Shown here: positions 53,769-62,692 of the stretch, in pieces
Layout: the number at the start of each line of letters is the position of its first letter
How positions within the stretch are numbered: position 1 is the stretch's first letter
Source: Chrysiogenes arsenatis DSM 11915
Lineage (GTDB): Bacteria > Chrysiogenota > Chrysiogenetes > Chrysiogenales > Chrysiogenaceae
Direction of reading: 5' to 3'
Length of the DNA stretch: 64,000 bases
Assembly (NCBI RefSeq): GCF_000469585.1
Contig: NZ_AWNK01000001.1
Coordinates: 186,731 to 250,730 of the forward strand
The notes under the pieces: generated by a model
The model's input: the letters and a program-made list of their open reading frames with translations, nothing else
Told to the model about the DNA's origin: nothing
Database searches by the model: none
Translations under genes and position numbers: made by a program

Positions 53769-53957
53769 GCTTTCGATGCCGTTCTGCACGATAAAGAGAC
53801 TCTTGGGGAAATGCTCAGCGCAATCATAGCTCATGAGCGAGAAGAATTTGATGCTGCGAGCGAAATTATGGAAGACCTTCTCATCCCATCAAAAAAGTTA
53901 AATGAGATTGTTCTGAAAAGCTACATTTGGGCAGATTCTCTTCTGGGTTCACGGTAG
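53769..53957 (+). pseudogene. Unidentified gene tail joined to the RAYT fragment
   Basis: In frame with the shifted RAYT piece, 62 codons to a TAG at 53955-53957 encode an acidic, helical sequence (MLSAIIAHEREEFDAASEIM; NEIVLKSYIWADSLLGS). I do not recognise it firmly; the style recalls C-termini of EAL-HDOD signalling proteins. It seems to be the 3' end of another gene fused by deletion, with no start of its own. Confidence 0.4.
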
Positions 53958-54054
53958 GAAAATGTGCAATGGCACTTGTATTTATTGAGAGCTGCGATAT
54001 CAATCGTGCGTCAGCTATCAATAGCCAATCATATTTTCTCGCCAACAGTTCCGC

Positions 54055-54082
54055 TTGACGGCATAAACAAAATGATTACACT
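54055..54082 (+). promoter_or_regulatory. higBA promoter
   Basis: TTGACG (54055-54060), a 16-bp spacer and TACACT (54077-54082) lie directly before higB. The higB ATG (54091) is only 8 bp past the -10 box, so the mRNA may be leaderless or nearly so. Confidence 0.6.
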
Positions 54083-54090
54083 TGGCTAAT

Positions 54091-54372
54091 ATGATAAAAA
54101 ATATTGCTTGCTCGGAAACAGCTAAAATTTTCAGTCGCGCTCGCTCGCGAAAACTCCCCCAAGAGATTCAGCAGCGGGCGTACGCTAAGTTAGTGCAGCT
54201 GGATTCGGCAATCAAGATAGATGATTTACGACTGCCGCCTTCCAATAAGTTGGAAGCGCTCAAAGGTGATTTAGGGGGCTATTGGAGCATACGCATTAAC
54301 AACCAATGGCGTATATGCTTTCAGTGGAACGGATCAGATGCGGAAAACGTACAAATTATGGATTATCACTAA
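54091..54372 (+). CDS. higB: Toxin HigB
   Basis: A 93-residue RelE-fold mRNA endonuclease. The opening MIKNIACSETAKIFSRARSR, the core LPPSNKLEALKGDLGGYWSI and RINNQWRICFQWNGSDAENV match HigB closely, and the final residues QIMDYH carry the usual catalytic-end motif. The toxin-first order is typical of hig modules. ATG 54091 is chosen over TTG 54082. Confidence 0.95.
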   Translation: MIKNIACSETAKIFSRARSRKLPQEIQQRAYAKLVQLDSAIKIDDLRLPPSNKLEALKGDLGGYWSIRINNQWRICFQWNGSDAENVQIMDYH

Positions 54373-54389
54373 AACAAGAGGAACGTATT

Positions 54390-54710
54390 ATGAATAATAC
54401 ATTATCGCCTGTTCATCCGGGTTATTACCTACGAGAAACACTGGAAGAAATGCACATCACTGCTCGCAAATTTGCCCATCACATCGGCATATCGCCCATG
54501 CGAATTTCGCTTGTTTTGCGCGGAATACGGCCTGTCAATGCGGATTTAGCACTAAGGCTCGAAAAAGCGCTTGGGCAAAGTGCAGGATATTGGATGAACC
54601 TTCAGGCCAAGTACGATCTCGACACGGCAGTTGAAGCGGGGAGCACATGTTTTGCCAAAATTCAACTTGTGTCGCCATTAACGATGGAAACGCTCTCTGG
54701 CACTCATTAA
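54390..54710 (+). CDS. higA: Antitoxin HigA
   Basis: A 106-residue Xre-family antitoxin: VHPGYYLRETLEEMHITARK, the helix-turn-helix FAHHIGISPMRISLVLRGIR and the ALRLEKALGQSAGYWMNLQ helix define HigA. It neutralises HigB and probably represses the promoter. The ATG at 54390 follows AAGAGGAAC; the longer frame from 54306 reads through higB and is not used. Confidence 0.95.
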   Translation: MNNTLSPVHPGYYLRETLEEMHITARKFAHHIGISPMRISLVLRGIRPVNADLALRLEKALGQSAGYWMNLQAKYDLDTAVEAGSTCFAKIQLVSPLTMETLSGTH

Positions 54711-54949
54711 GCTTGCTACCTATACTGCTTCGGCAGGCGGGTATTTAACCACCGCCAGATAGCGCTGGGAGTGACTACCTTTCTGCTACCATCACCATCA
54801 CACTAAACAACCAAAGAGCTTCGCGATGGCTCTCGCTTGCAATCAAGCTCCGATGGTTGGGGTCAGAGTAAAAGCCCTTCTAAGTCTGTGGTTGCTTGCG
54901 TGTTCATTTTTAAGCATTATAAATACGCTAAGCTGATACAGGAGGCTTC
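54711..54949. other. Stretch with a second RAYT start scrap and the parD promoter
   Basis: ATG 54826 opens MALACNQ, resembling the RAYT start at 53651 (MTLARNQ), with matching upstream words; it soon leads to GTTGGGGTCAGAGTAAAA, a sequence common near RAYT ends. TTGCGT (54896) and TATAAA (54918), 16 bp apart, can serve parD. No other gene is seen. Confidence 0.5.
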
Positions 54950-55201
54950 ATGAGCAGAGCTACGACTACGACAATGACGGTTCGCCTCAGTGGCGCACTC
55001 AGCGAATTCGTATCCACGAATGTGGGCGATCATGACACCTACGAGAACATCAGCGAATATGTGCGAGACTTAATCCGGCGAGACAAGGAAGCAGTAGCGT
55101 TCGAGCGCCTTAAAGCCGAACTGACCCACGCCTATGCAGCGCCCGAAGCATCGTACCACCCACTGACGGCGGCGGACGTGATCGCACGCAACCGGGTCTG
55201 A
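54950..55201 (+). CDS. ParD-like antitoxin
   Basis: An 83-residue ribbon-helix-helix antitoxin: TTTMTVRLSGALSEFVSTNV and YENISEYVRDLIRRDKEAVA are typical of the ParD/CC2985 family. AGGAGG precedes the ATG at 54950. It is followed 6 bp later by a decayed parE. It could still act as a repressor of its own promoter or bind ParE made elsewhere. Confidence 0.85.
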   Translation: MSRATTTTMTVRLSGALSEFVSTNVGDHDTYENISEYVRDLIRRDKEAVAFERLKAELTHAYAAPEASYHPLTAADVIARNRV

Positions 55202-55207
55202 TGCGGC

Positions 55208-55309
55208 ATGACCAAAGCCAATATCCGCATCCAAGATGCTGCATCCTATCGGCTTGATGAGATATATCGTTATGCCCACAACCGGGGGACTACCATGCTC
55301 GGCTTATAA
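55208..55309 (+). pseudogene. Truncated parE toxin
   Basis: An ATG at 55208 starts MTKANIRIQDAASYRLDEIY then RYAHNRGTTMLGL and a stop after 33 codons. The first 24 residues match the first helices of ParE (usual length about 100); the rest is lost. So the toxin is dead while its antitoxin is intact. Confidence 0.8.
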
Positions 55310-55335
55310 TAAAAAGTTTCCCACGGGACATCGAC

Positions 55336-56499
55336 ATGCAAATACCTAAACAATTCGTTTCTAGACGCCATGTTTTACTCTGGCTGGCCACACTACCGCT
55401 CGTTGGCTGTGCTCCCCACGAAATCCAACGGAGTATTACAACGGCCAATCGCGTGATTGGTGGCGACGTTGCTGGTGCTGTGACGGGCTATATCCCTTCG
55501 ACGGGCGTAGCGGCAGTCGATCAACTGGTGCGACGCCAGATTCAAACCATGATCAGCGAGATCAAAAAACGGTGGGGCGACGAAAAAGTCGCTACGGAAA
55601 AAGAATATGTCAAATACACCGCCAACTATCAAAGCCGAGCCATTATCAGCTTCGAGAGCGGTCTGGCTCGTGTCGAAACACGCCAGGCACACGATCCAGT
55701 TGCCGCTTTACGGCAGGCGATTATCGCAACACTGCTGACTCCCGAAGACCCCACAACGGTCGACTTGCTCAGTGCCAAAGAATTCGACACTGATGGCGAA
55801 CCATTTCTCTATAAACTTGTCGTCGATCACGAAAAAGAATACATCCGCTGGCAGTGGCGCGCCGCACGATTTGCCGACTCCCTGCTGCAAACGTCACTCA
55901 AAACCGAGCGTAGCCACGGCAGTATCACCCATTTTGTCACTTTCAATCTGGTGCGCGAATATCAGACCAATCAGCAATTCAAATACCAGAATTTTGTGGT
56001 GCAGAACGCTCGCCGCTTCCAGCAATCGCCTGCCCTGATGTACGCCATTATGGAAGCAGAAAGCAGTTTCAACCCCTATGCCATGAGTCATGTTCCCGCT
56101 TATGGATTGATGCAGATTGTCCCGACCACTGCCGGGCGCGATGTCCATCAACTCCTGTACGGACGCGAAGGAACGCCAACACGAGACTATCTTTTTGTGC
56201 CGGAAAACAACATTCGCATGGGGGCAGGCTACCTGCATCTGCTTGATACCCGCTATCTGCGCATGATCGAAAACCCCGTCAGCCGTGAATATTGCGTTAT
56301 TGCTGGATACAACACCGGCAGCGGCAACGTGCTGCGCGCTTTCCATCAGAACCGGGATCAAGCGGTATCCAGAGCCAATCGTATGGCTCCGCCAGATTTA
56401 TACCGCCATCTCCTGCGCCACCTTCCGTATCAAGAAACACGCAACTACCTGCCAAAAGTGGTAGGGTACAAAGAAAAATATCGCAGTGTGACTCTATAA
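55336..56499 (+). CDS. mltC: Lipoprotein murein transglycosylase, MltC-like
   Basis: A 387-residue outer-membrane lipoprotein that cleaves the peptidoglycan glycan chain to a 1,6-anhydro end. The signal peptide ends in the lipobox LVGC. An N-terminal MltC domain (about residues 70-210) leads to the SLT lysozyme-like domain: catalytic Glu in AIMEAESSFNPYAMSHVPA, YGLMQIVPTTAGRDV, and the GYNTGSGNVLRAF block. The ATG at 55336 precedes the twin-arginine-like RRHVLL stretch. It reads divergently in age from the degraded TA genes just before it. Confidence 0.9.
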   Translation: MQIPKQFVSRRHVLLWLATLPLVGCAPHEIQRSITTANRVIGGDVAGAVTGYIPSTGVAAVDQLVRRQIQTMISEIKKRWGDEKVATEKEYVKYTANYQSRAIISFESGLARVETRQAHDPVAALRQAIIATLLTPEDPTTVDLLSAKEFDTDGEPFLYKLVVDHEKEYIRWQWRAARFADSLLQTSLKTERSHGSITHFVTFNLVREYQTNQQFKYQNFVVQNARRFQQSPALMYAIMEAESSFNPYAMSHVPAYGLMQIVPTTAGRDVHQLLYGREGTPTRDYLFVPENNIRMGAGYLHLLDTRYLRMIENPVSREYCVIAGYNTGSGNVLRAFHQNRDQAVSRANRMAPPDLYRHLLRHLPYQETRNYLPKVVGYKEKYRSVTL

Positions 56500-56648
56500 G
56501 CCAACCTTCGGAGGATGTATGCAGACTATACAAGCGTTTGTCGAACAGAGCAAACGAGACCAAGCGAACAGATAGCTCTGAGATTGATTTTTTTCGATAA
56601 GCACAGTATTCTCATCCCTCCAACATCTCAAAGGAATCTTCAATAACA

Positions 56649-57815
56649 ATGTTACGATGTGTATCGCTCGCCATAGCATGTATTTTCGTCCATGTATGCA
56701 CTTCAAGCGCTCACGCTGGCTGGCACAGCATGCAGCAAAGTCAAAGCGATTACCTGCGCGAGCACGCTGCGCAACGCAATATTCAAGCGCAGTTTACAGC
56801 AAGAGTTCAAGCGGAACCACAACCGCTGGAAACTCCCCCAGCATTACCCGTGCGAATCGCCATCGTATATCCCGCTAAGCAGATCTCAGATTACTGGCGG
56901 CGTAATATCACTGCATTCGAAGCGCGCATGCAGGCGCTCAACATTCCATACACACTCCAGACCTATTTTTCTGCCCCTTCAGGCGAAGCCCAACTCCAAG
57001 CACAACACATAGCGCTCGCCCTCCGTGAAGGGACGGACTATCTTATTCTTTCCGTCGATTCACCCCTTGCGATCAACCTTGTCGGACGCATCCTTCGCAG
57101 CCAAAGTGCCACCGTTATAGTGCAAAACCTCACCACTCCGTTTCGCGCGTGGGAATCAGCGCAACCTTTTCTCTACAGTGGATTCGACCACGAAGAAGGG
57201 GCACAACTACTCGCCAACTACTTTCAGCAAACATTTCCGTCTGGGGCTACATACGCCGTACTGATGGCCGACCAGCACGGAACCATTTCCACCCAACGTG
57301 GCAATACCTTTATCAAAGCGCTGGAACCTTCGCGCACGTTGCATCTTGTTGCCACGTATTATACCGATTTTTCGCGCACAAAGGCCGCGCAAGCTACGCA
57401 AGAGATTCTGGAACAATTTCCAGAGGTGAATTTTATTTATGCCTGTAGCACCGACATTGCCCTTGGCGCACTCGACACCCTTCGCAAAGCCGGAAAAACT
57501 CAAAGCATTCTCGTCAATGGGTGGGGCGGTGGCGATACGGAGCTTGAAGCGCTCCGTGCCGGAGAACTCGCCGTCACCGTCATGCGCATGAGCGATGACG
57601 CGGCTGTGGCGATGGCAGAAGCCATCGCACTCGATCTAGCCGGACACAAAGATCGCGTACCAACGATTTACTCTGGAGAATTTACCATTATTGAACGCGG
57701 TGCAACGCCAAAAGATATTGAACCACTTCTGCAACGAGCCTTCCGCTACTCGTCACCACCAGCAATGACTCCCGCTCAAAACACCACCACACATGAAGGG
57801 GATACCAGTCAATGA
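56649..57815 (+). CDS. LuxP-like periplasmic binding protein
   Basis: A 388-residue periplasmic protein with a signal peptide (MLRCVSLAIACIFVHVCTSS, cleavage likely after AHA). The body is a Peripla_BP_4 sugar-binding fold: RIAIVYPAKQISDYWRRNIT, GTDYLILSVDSPLAINLVGR, GATYAVLMADQHGTISTQRG and LVNGWGGGDTELEALRAGEL. LuxP, which binds autoinducer-2, and ribose-binding proteins share this pattern; the pairing with a membrane GGDEF-EAL protein rather than ABC transporter genes favours a LuxP-like sensor role. The genes overlap by ATGA. Confidence 0.8.
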   Translation: MLRCVSLAIACIFVHVCTSSAHAGWHSMQQSQSDYLREHAAQRNIQAQFTARVQAEPQPLETPPALPVRIAIVYPAKQISDYWRRNITAFEARMQALNIPYTLQTYFSAPSGEAQLQAQHIALALREGTDYLILSVDSPLAINLVGRILRSQSATVIVQNLTTPFRAWESAQPFLYSGFDHEEGAQLLANYFQQTFPSGATYAVLMADQHGTISTQRGNTFIKALEPSRTLHLVATYYTDFSRTKAAQATQEILEQFPEVNFIYACSTDIALGALDTLRKAGKTQSILVNGWGGGDTELEALRAGELAVTVMRMSDDAAVAMAEAIALDLAGHKDRVPTIYSGEFTIIERGATPKDIEPLLQRAFRYSSPPAMTPAQNTTTHEGDTSQ

Positions 57816-60181
57816 AACTTCGCCCAATCAGCCTTTCATGGCTCACGCTTGTACTGGCGATCGCACTCCTCCTCATTATCGTGGGCGCTGCTACATACTG
57901 GAGTTACACCGATTCCGTGCGGCGCTACGAGCGACAATCAAACAGCTTGTTTGAACAGGCTGAAAGCATTATTGAACTCACCCTTCAGCAGCACGCCCAA
58001 GCACTTGGACAGTCGTTAGAGACGATAGTGGACAAAATGTACACGGCACTCCCTACAGACAACCGCCGTGACTCGGCTCATCTCACCCAATTGTTGACCG
58101 AACAATATGCACTCCACTCGGCGTACTCGCTTGATGTGCTGGCCTACGCCGACCAATTAAGCGGCACCCCCTTAATCGACGTCAGCCTAGAACATTTCAC
58201 CTTCGGTCAACTTCTGCAAACATTTGAAAAACAACTGTTCCGCTTTGCTCAACCCACCATCCTCTCCTTCCGCACAGAGCCCTCGTCAGAACCACTCACC
58301 CTGATGTTGCTAGAAAAAGCGGTGGTCGACCCTGTCAGTGGCCGCAGCATGGGAACACTGTACGGTGGCATCGTGCTCAGCCATCATGGACGCATCCTTG
58401 CTGAAATCGGCCAAAAAGCACAACTGGCTCGTGTCGAATTGATAGACGAAACAGGCCAACTCCTTGCGTCCAGTCAACGTGGCACTCCAGAAAATACGGC
58501 ACTGCGACTCTGCCCTGACACGACCCAAAACGCACCGAGCAGCCATATCACACGCTGCTATCCACTCATCGGATCTGCTTCTATTCGCATTCTGCTGGAA
58601 ACCCCGCCCGACCTCTTCGCCAGCCTGCGCCAAGACGTTCACCATCGACTCACGTGGATAGTACTGTTGAGCGCGCTCCTGATCGTTGCTGGTGCAGCAA
58701 TATACCAACAACTGATCTCGCGAGCGCTGCGGACATTTATCCGCTATACCCGACGTTTAGCCGTCCGGCGCGAACACACCCCATTTGTCCCCACCATGAT
58801 CGCCGAATTCAACCTTGCCGGAGAAGCGCTGGAGCGGATGCACAGTGAACAAAAAGCCTACGAAGATCGCATTCGCTATCAAGCAACGCACGACCCCTTG
58901 ACAGGGCTCCCCAATCGCACCCGCTTTATGGAACAACTGCGCAGCGCACTGAAAAATACGCAATCAAAGAAACTGGCCGTACTTTTTATCGACCTCGACC
59001 GCTTTAAAGTCATCAACGATACCCTTGGCCACCATATTGGTGACGAGGTACTCATTGGCGTTTCGAAACGATTCCGGCGCGTACCAATACTGTGCGATAC
59101 CGTCAGCCGCTTTGGTGGCGACGAATTCGTGGCATACATCGAAAACATTGACACTCAGGAAAATGGTGGCCACATTGCGCAAGCCATTCTGGACACGTTT
59201 CAGGCACCCTTTCATGCCGGCGGGCAAGATCTGTTCCTCCGCTGTTCTATCGGACTGAGCCTCTATCCCGATGACGCCCGGAATGCCGAAGGACTTTTGC
59301 GCCATGCTGACAGCGCCATGTATCGCGCGAAAGCTTTTGGACGCAATAACTACCAGTTTTACACCGCCGCTATGAGCTTTCAGGCTCAGGAGCGACTCAG
59401 CCTTGAATCAGATCTGCATCGTGCCCTTGATAACCACGAATTTCTCCTCTACTACCAGCCAAAAATTGAACTGGAGAGTGGCGCAATAACCGGTATGGAA
59501 GCGCTTTTACGTTGGAAACACCCTCAGCATGGCATCATGTCGCCCGACAACTTTATTCCTATACTGGAAGAAGTTGGACTCATCGTCCCCGTCGGCGAAT
59601 GGGTATTGTGGGAAGCCGCAAAAGCCTGTGCCAAGTGGCAACAACAAGCAGGCCGGCCACTGCAAGTCGCCGTGAACCTTTCCTATCGACAGCTCCAGCA
59701 GCGCAACTTTGCCAACACTGTCGCCACAGTTCTGCGCGAAACAGGTCTGGAACCCGCTATGCTCGAACTCGAAATCACCGAAAGCATGGTTATGGAAGAC
59801 CTTGAACTGGTTATATCGACGTTGCAAGGGCTCCACCAACTTGGCGTTTCTATCGCCATCGATGACTTTGGTACTGGCTACACCTCTCTGAGCCATATCA
59901 AACGACTGCCACTATCAACCCTGAAAATCGATAAATCATTCGTGATGAACCTTGATGACGACAGTAACAACGCGACCATTATCAGCGCTGTTATCGGCCT
60001 ATCGCGCAACTTCGGACTTGCTGTCGTCGCAGAAGGGGTGGAACGACCAAGCCATATCGAATGGCTCAAAAATGCCGGATGCCAAATCGCGCAAGGATAC
60101 CATTTCAGCCGCCCGCTTCCAGAAGAAGCGTTTGTCCAGTACCTGCAAGAGAAGCTGAATAGTTCAGCACGTAACAATTAA
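57812..60181 (+). CDS. Membrane GGDEF-EAL protein, LuxQ-like sensor topology
   Basis: A 789-residue c-di-GMP enzyme. A membrane helix (about 13-33), a periplasmic domain of about 250 residues and a second helix (about 288-308) precede a cytoplasmic GGDEF domain (RFGGDEFVAYI, about 433) and an EAL domain (MEALLRWKHP, about 562; IDDFGTGYTSLSHIKRL). Both active motifs are intact, so it could make or break c-di-GMP. Its gene overlaps that of the LuxP-like binding protein, so the pair may sense autoinducer-2 or a sugar; the periplasmic domain resembles LuxQ only loosely. Confidence 0.85.
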   Translation: MKLRPISLSWLTLVLAIALLLIIVGAATYWSYTDSVRRYERQSNSLFEQAESIIELTLQQHAQALGQSLETIVDKMYTALPTDNRRDSAHLTQLLTEQYALHSAYSLDVLAYADQLSGTPLIDVSLEHFTFGQLLQTFEKQLFRFAQPTILSFRTEPSSEPLTLMLLEKAVVDPVSGRSMGTLYGGIVLSHHGRILAEIGQKAQLARVELIDETGQLLASSQRGTPENTALRLCPDTTQNAPSSHITRCYPLIGSASIRILLETPPDLFASLRQDVHHRLTWIVLLSALLIVAGAAIYQQLISRALRTFIRYTRRLAVRREHTPFVPTMIAEFNLAGEALERMHSEQKAYEDRIRYQATHDPLTGLPNRTRFMEQLRSALKNTQSKKLAVLFIDLDRFKVINDTLGHHIGDEVLIGVSKRFRRVPILCDTVSRFGGDEFVAYIENIDTQENGGHIAQAILDTFQAPFHAGGQDLFLRCSIGLSLYPDDARNAEGLLRHADSAMYRAKAFGRNNYQFYTAAMSFQAQERLSLESDLHRALDNHEFLLYYQPKIELESGAITGMEALLRWKHPQHGIMSPDNFIPILEEVGLIVPVGEWVLWEAAKACAKWQQQAGRPLQVAVNLSYRQLQQRNFANTVATVLRETGLEPAMLELEITESMVMEDLELVISTLQGLHQLGVSIAIDDFGTGYTSLSHIKRLPLSTLKIDKSFVMNLDDDSNNATIISAVIGLSRNFGLAVVAEGVERPSHIEWLKNAGCQIAQGYHFSRPLPEEAFVQYLQEKLNSSARNN

Positions 60182-60189
60182 AAGACACA

Positions 60190-61221
60190 TCACCCAAATC
60201 TCCCCGCAAGAACCGTTCCGCATGCACCACATGTGCCATCTGCCTCTACGTTGATTCCCAGAATCGTATAACGGTGACGGTCGATCAGTCGCGCACCACA
60301 GCCGGAACACCACGTGGATTCGCCATCCCTATCACTGACATTCCCTACATACACGTAGTGCATACCAGCGTCCAGTGCGATTTTGCGCGCCCGTACAAGC
60401 GTTTGCACCGGAGTGGCCACAACGTCTTGCAATTGGTGTGTTGGAAAAAATGCCGAAAAATGGAGTGGCACATCAGGGCCGAGTTCCCGATAACACCATT
60501 GCGCCATCGCGGTAATCTCTTCGGTCGTATCATTTAAGCCCGGAATCAACAACGTTGTCAGCTCCAGCCAGCACGACGTTTCATGGCGTACCATCGCAAT
60601 CAGGTCGAGTACCGGCTGGAGACGTGCGCGACACCAGCGAACATAAAACTCATCGCGAAAGCTTTTCAGGTCGATATTCGCGCCATCCATGCGGGAAAAA
60701 AACTCGCGCGCTGGAGTAAGATTCATAAAGCCCGCCGTCACGGCGACGGTGTGTATCCCCAGCGCATGACAGGCATCGGCGGTATCCATCGCATATTCAG
60801 CAAAAATCACCGGATCGTTGTAGGTAAATGCCACGCTTTGTGCGCCGGAGCGTTTTGCCGCCTGGGCAATCGCCTGTGGTGGAGCGCTTTCCTGCACGGT
60901 GTCCATACTCTGCGCGTGGGAGAGCTGCCAATTCTGGCAAAACCGGCAACTCAGGTTACACCCCGCGGTGCCAAATGAAAGGATTTGCGACCCAGGATAG
61001 AAATGGTAGAGCGGCTTTTTTTCGATCGGGTCGATGGCAAAGCCGGAACTGCGCCCATAGGTGGTAAGCGACATGGCTCCTTGCAGATTCGCCCGCACAA
61101 AACAAGCGCCCCGCTGCCCTTCGCGAAGCGTGCAGCCATGCGGACAGAGGTCGCACTGAATGCTCCCGTCCGCCACCGCATGCCACCAACGTGCTGGAGC
61201 ATGATCTATTGTTCTTTCCAT
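60190..61221 (-). CDS. amrS: AmmeMemoRadiSam system radical SAM enzyme AmrS
   Basis: A 343-residue radical SAM enzyme. It has the N-terminal cysteine motif CDLCPHGCTLREGQRGAC, the SAM cluster motif CNLSCRFCQNW and a C-terminal zinc-like site (WCSGCGARL; CGACG). The family is known from co-occurrence with Memo and AMMECR1 proteins; its reaction is not established. The ATG at 61221 overlaps the previous gene by 16 bp; the frame extends 38 codons upstream, through residues that do not belong to the family. Confidence 0.92.
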   Translation of the reverse strand: MERTIDHAPARWWHAVADGSIQCDLCPHGCTLREGQRGACFVRANLQGAMSLTTYGRSSGFAIDPIEKKPLYHFYPGSQILSFGTAGCNLSCRFCQNWQLSHAQSMDTVQESAPPQAIAQAAKRSGAQSVAFTYNDPVIFAEYAMDTADACHALGIHTVAVTAGFMNLTPAREFFSRMDGANIDLKSFRDEFYVRWCRARLQPVLDLIAMVRHETSCWLELTTLLIPGLNDTTEEITAMAQWCYRELGPDVPLHFSAFFPTHQLQDVVATPVQTLVRARKIALDAGMHYVYVGNVSDRDGESTWCSGCGARLIDRHRYTILGINVEADGTCGACGTVLAGRFG

Positions 61222-61760
61222 TTTTGCACCCCGTAGCGGTAGAGCTTCACTTCGGGCGACCAAAAATGAGGCGGAAACCCCGCTTTTTGTTTCAGATGAC
61301 TCAGGAAAAGCTCTGGTGTCGCGAGGCTTTCCCAAACCTGTGGCAAAAAGGTGCTGCGCCGATTGCGGCAGGTGAAAATTACCCCATCAACGTGTGGTCG
61401 CAGTTGCCTAAGCGCGTCCGCTTCATCTTGAACAGGGAAAGGCTCGGCGGGAGTTAAGAGCGATACTTCAACGCGCACTTCGGCAAATTCCTGCTCGGTC
61501 AAAGGCTCAAAACGCGGATCGCTGAAGGCCGCCGCGCGAGCATTTTCGCGCACATCGTCGCCAAGCAAGCGCCACGCTTCGAGCGAACCAATGCACCCAC
61601 GCAGTTCACCGGCCATTGTCAGTGTGACAAAGGTTGCTCCCGGCTCATGGAGGGCGGGATGATCATCTTCGTCCAGGCACGATTGACCCAGCGCGGCGGC
61701 GATGGCGTTGCGCGCACGAGTCAGCAAAACGGCTCCTAAGGCTTCAGTGTTTTCACGCAT
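61206..61760 (-). CDS. amrA: AmmeMemoRadiSam protein A (AMMECR1-like)
   Basis: A 184-residue AMMECR1-domain protein: GATFVTLTMAGELRGCIGSL is the family hallmark, followed by AAAFSDPRFEPLTEQEF and VEVSLLTPAEPF. It is the middle gene of amrB-amrA-amrS, whose role is unknown. The ATG at 61760 overlaps amrB by 8 bp and suits the family start better than 61790. Confidence 0.92.
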   Translation of the reverse strand: MRENTEALGAVLLTRARNAIAAALGQSCLDEDDHPALHEPGATFVTLTMAGELRGCIGSLEAWRLLGDDVRENARAAAFSDPRFEPLTEQEFAEVRVEVSLLTPAEPFPVQDEADALRQLRPHVDGVIFTCRNRRSTFLPQVWESLATPELFLSHLKQKAGFPPHFWSPEVKLYRYGVQKWKEQ

Positions 61761-62577
61761 GTTCGGCCTCCGTAAATGCGATGCTGGCATATCCCACGAC
61801 GCGTGTGCGGTCGCCAGCGGTATCCCCAGAATTGCGCAGATCGAGCAGGTGCGGCGTCAGTTTCCGTTGGCGCGCGACCTCTAGTAAGCCGTTAATCGGC
61901 AGTGCCCCACACGCCTGTTGGTAATCGGTCAGCGGAATCAGCCGCAAAATATCGTTCACCGAAGCGCTATCAATATTTTGCGCGGCGGTATACGGCATGA
62001 AATGGGAAAGATCAGAGCTAATAATGATAATGGTATCCTCGCCACCCCACAGCCGTTCCAACACTTCCGCAATTTCCGTTGCGGTGGTATCTCCCACCGC
62101 CAAAGGGATCAGGGTGAAACTGGGCAAAATCGTTTGTAAAAAGGGCAGATGCACTTCCAGCGAGTGCTCTTCAGCGTGGGCGCCATCATGAATAGTAACG
62201 GACGGCAAACCGTGCAGTTGTGCTATTGCTGCCTGATCGAGCGAAACATTGCCCAGCGGCGTGGCAAAATTGGCGGTACTTGGCACGGCCATTCCCCGCA
62301 CGGCAACGCGGTGGCACGGGCCAAGCAGCACGACGCGCCGAATCGTGCTGGCATTGGCGGCAATAATCGAATAGGCCGGAGCCGCCACGGGCGCGGAATA
62401 GATATATCCCGCATGCGGAATAATGAACGCTTTGGCGTGTGCAAGGGCGGGGTGTTGTTTGGTTGGCACCAAGAAGTGCTCAATCGTTTCGGTTAAGGTG
62501 TCGCGCTGTTCAGGATAAAAAAGACCGGCAACGGCGGCGGGGCGAGTGGATGACGCTGAGGTGGCATCGTGTGGCAT
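61753..62577 (-). CDS. amrB: AmmeMemoRadiSam protein B (Memo-like)
   Basis: A 274-residue Memo-family protein with a dioxygenase-like fold. PAAVAGLFYPEQRDTLTETI starts it, and IIPHAGYIYSAPVAAPAYSI, LLGPCHRVAVRGMAV and IIISSDLSHFMPYTAAQNID contain the conserved His/Cys pocket. It leads the amrB-amrA-amrS operon, each gene overlapping the next by 8-16 bp. Its gene is divergent from the KaiC-like fusion gene 115 bp away. Confidence 0.93.
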   Translation of the reverse strand: MPHDATSASSTRPAAVAGLFYPEQRDTLTETIEHFLVPTKQHPALAHAKAFIIPHAGYIYSAPVAAPAYSIIAANASTIRRVVLLGPCHRVAVRGMAVPSTANFATPLGNVSLDQAAIAQLHGLPSVTIHDGAHAEEHSLEVHLPFLQTILPSFTLIPLAVGDTTATEIAEVLERLWGGEDTIIIISSDLSHFMPYTAAQNIDSASVNDILRLIPLTDYQQACGALPINGLLEVARQRKLTPHLLDLRNSGDTAGDRTRVVGYASIAFTEAEHA

Positions 62578-62692
62578 AGAAACCTCCAGAAGGTTTATTC
62601 TCTTTCAAAAACCTTACTCTCTTTGTCCTGCACGTGAAATTCATGATATGTTTTGGCGAAAAGTTCTGACTGTGTCACGCGTGGAGAGTACC

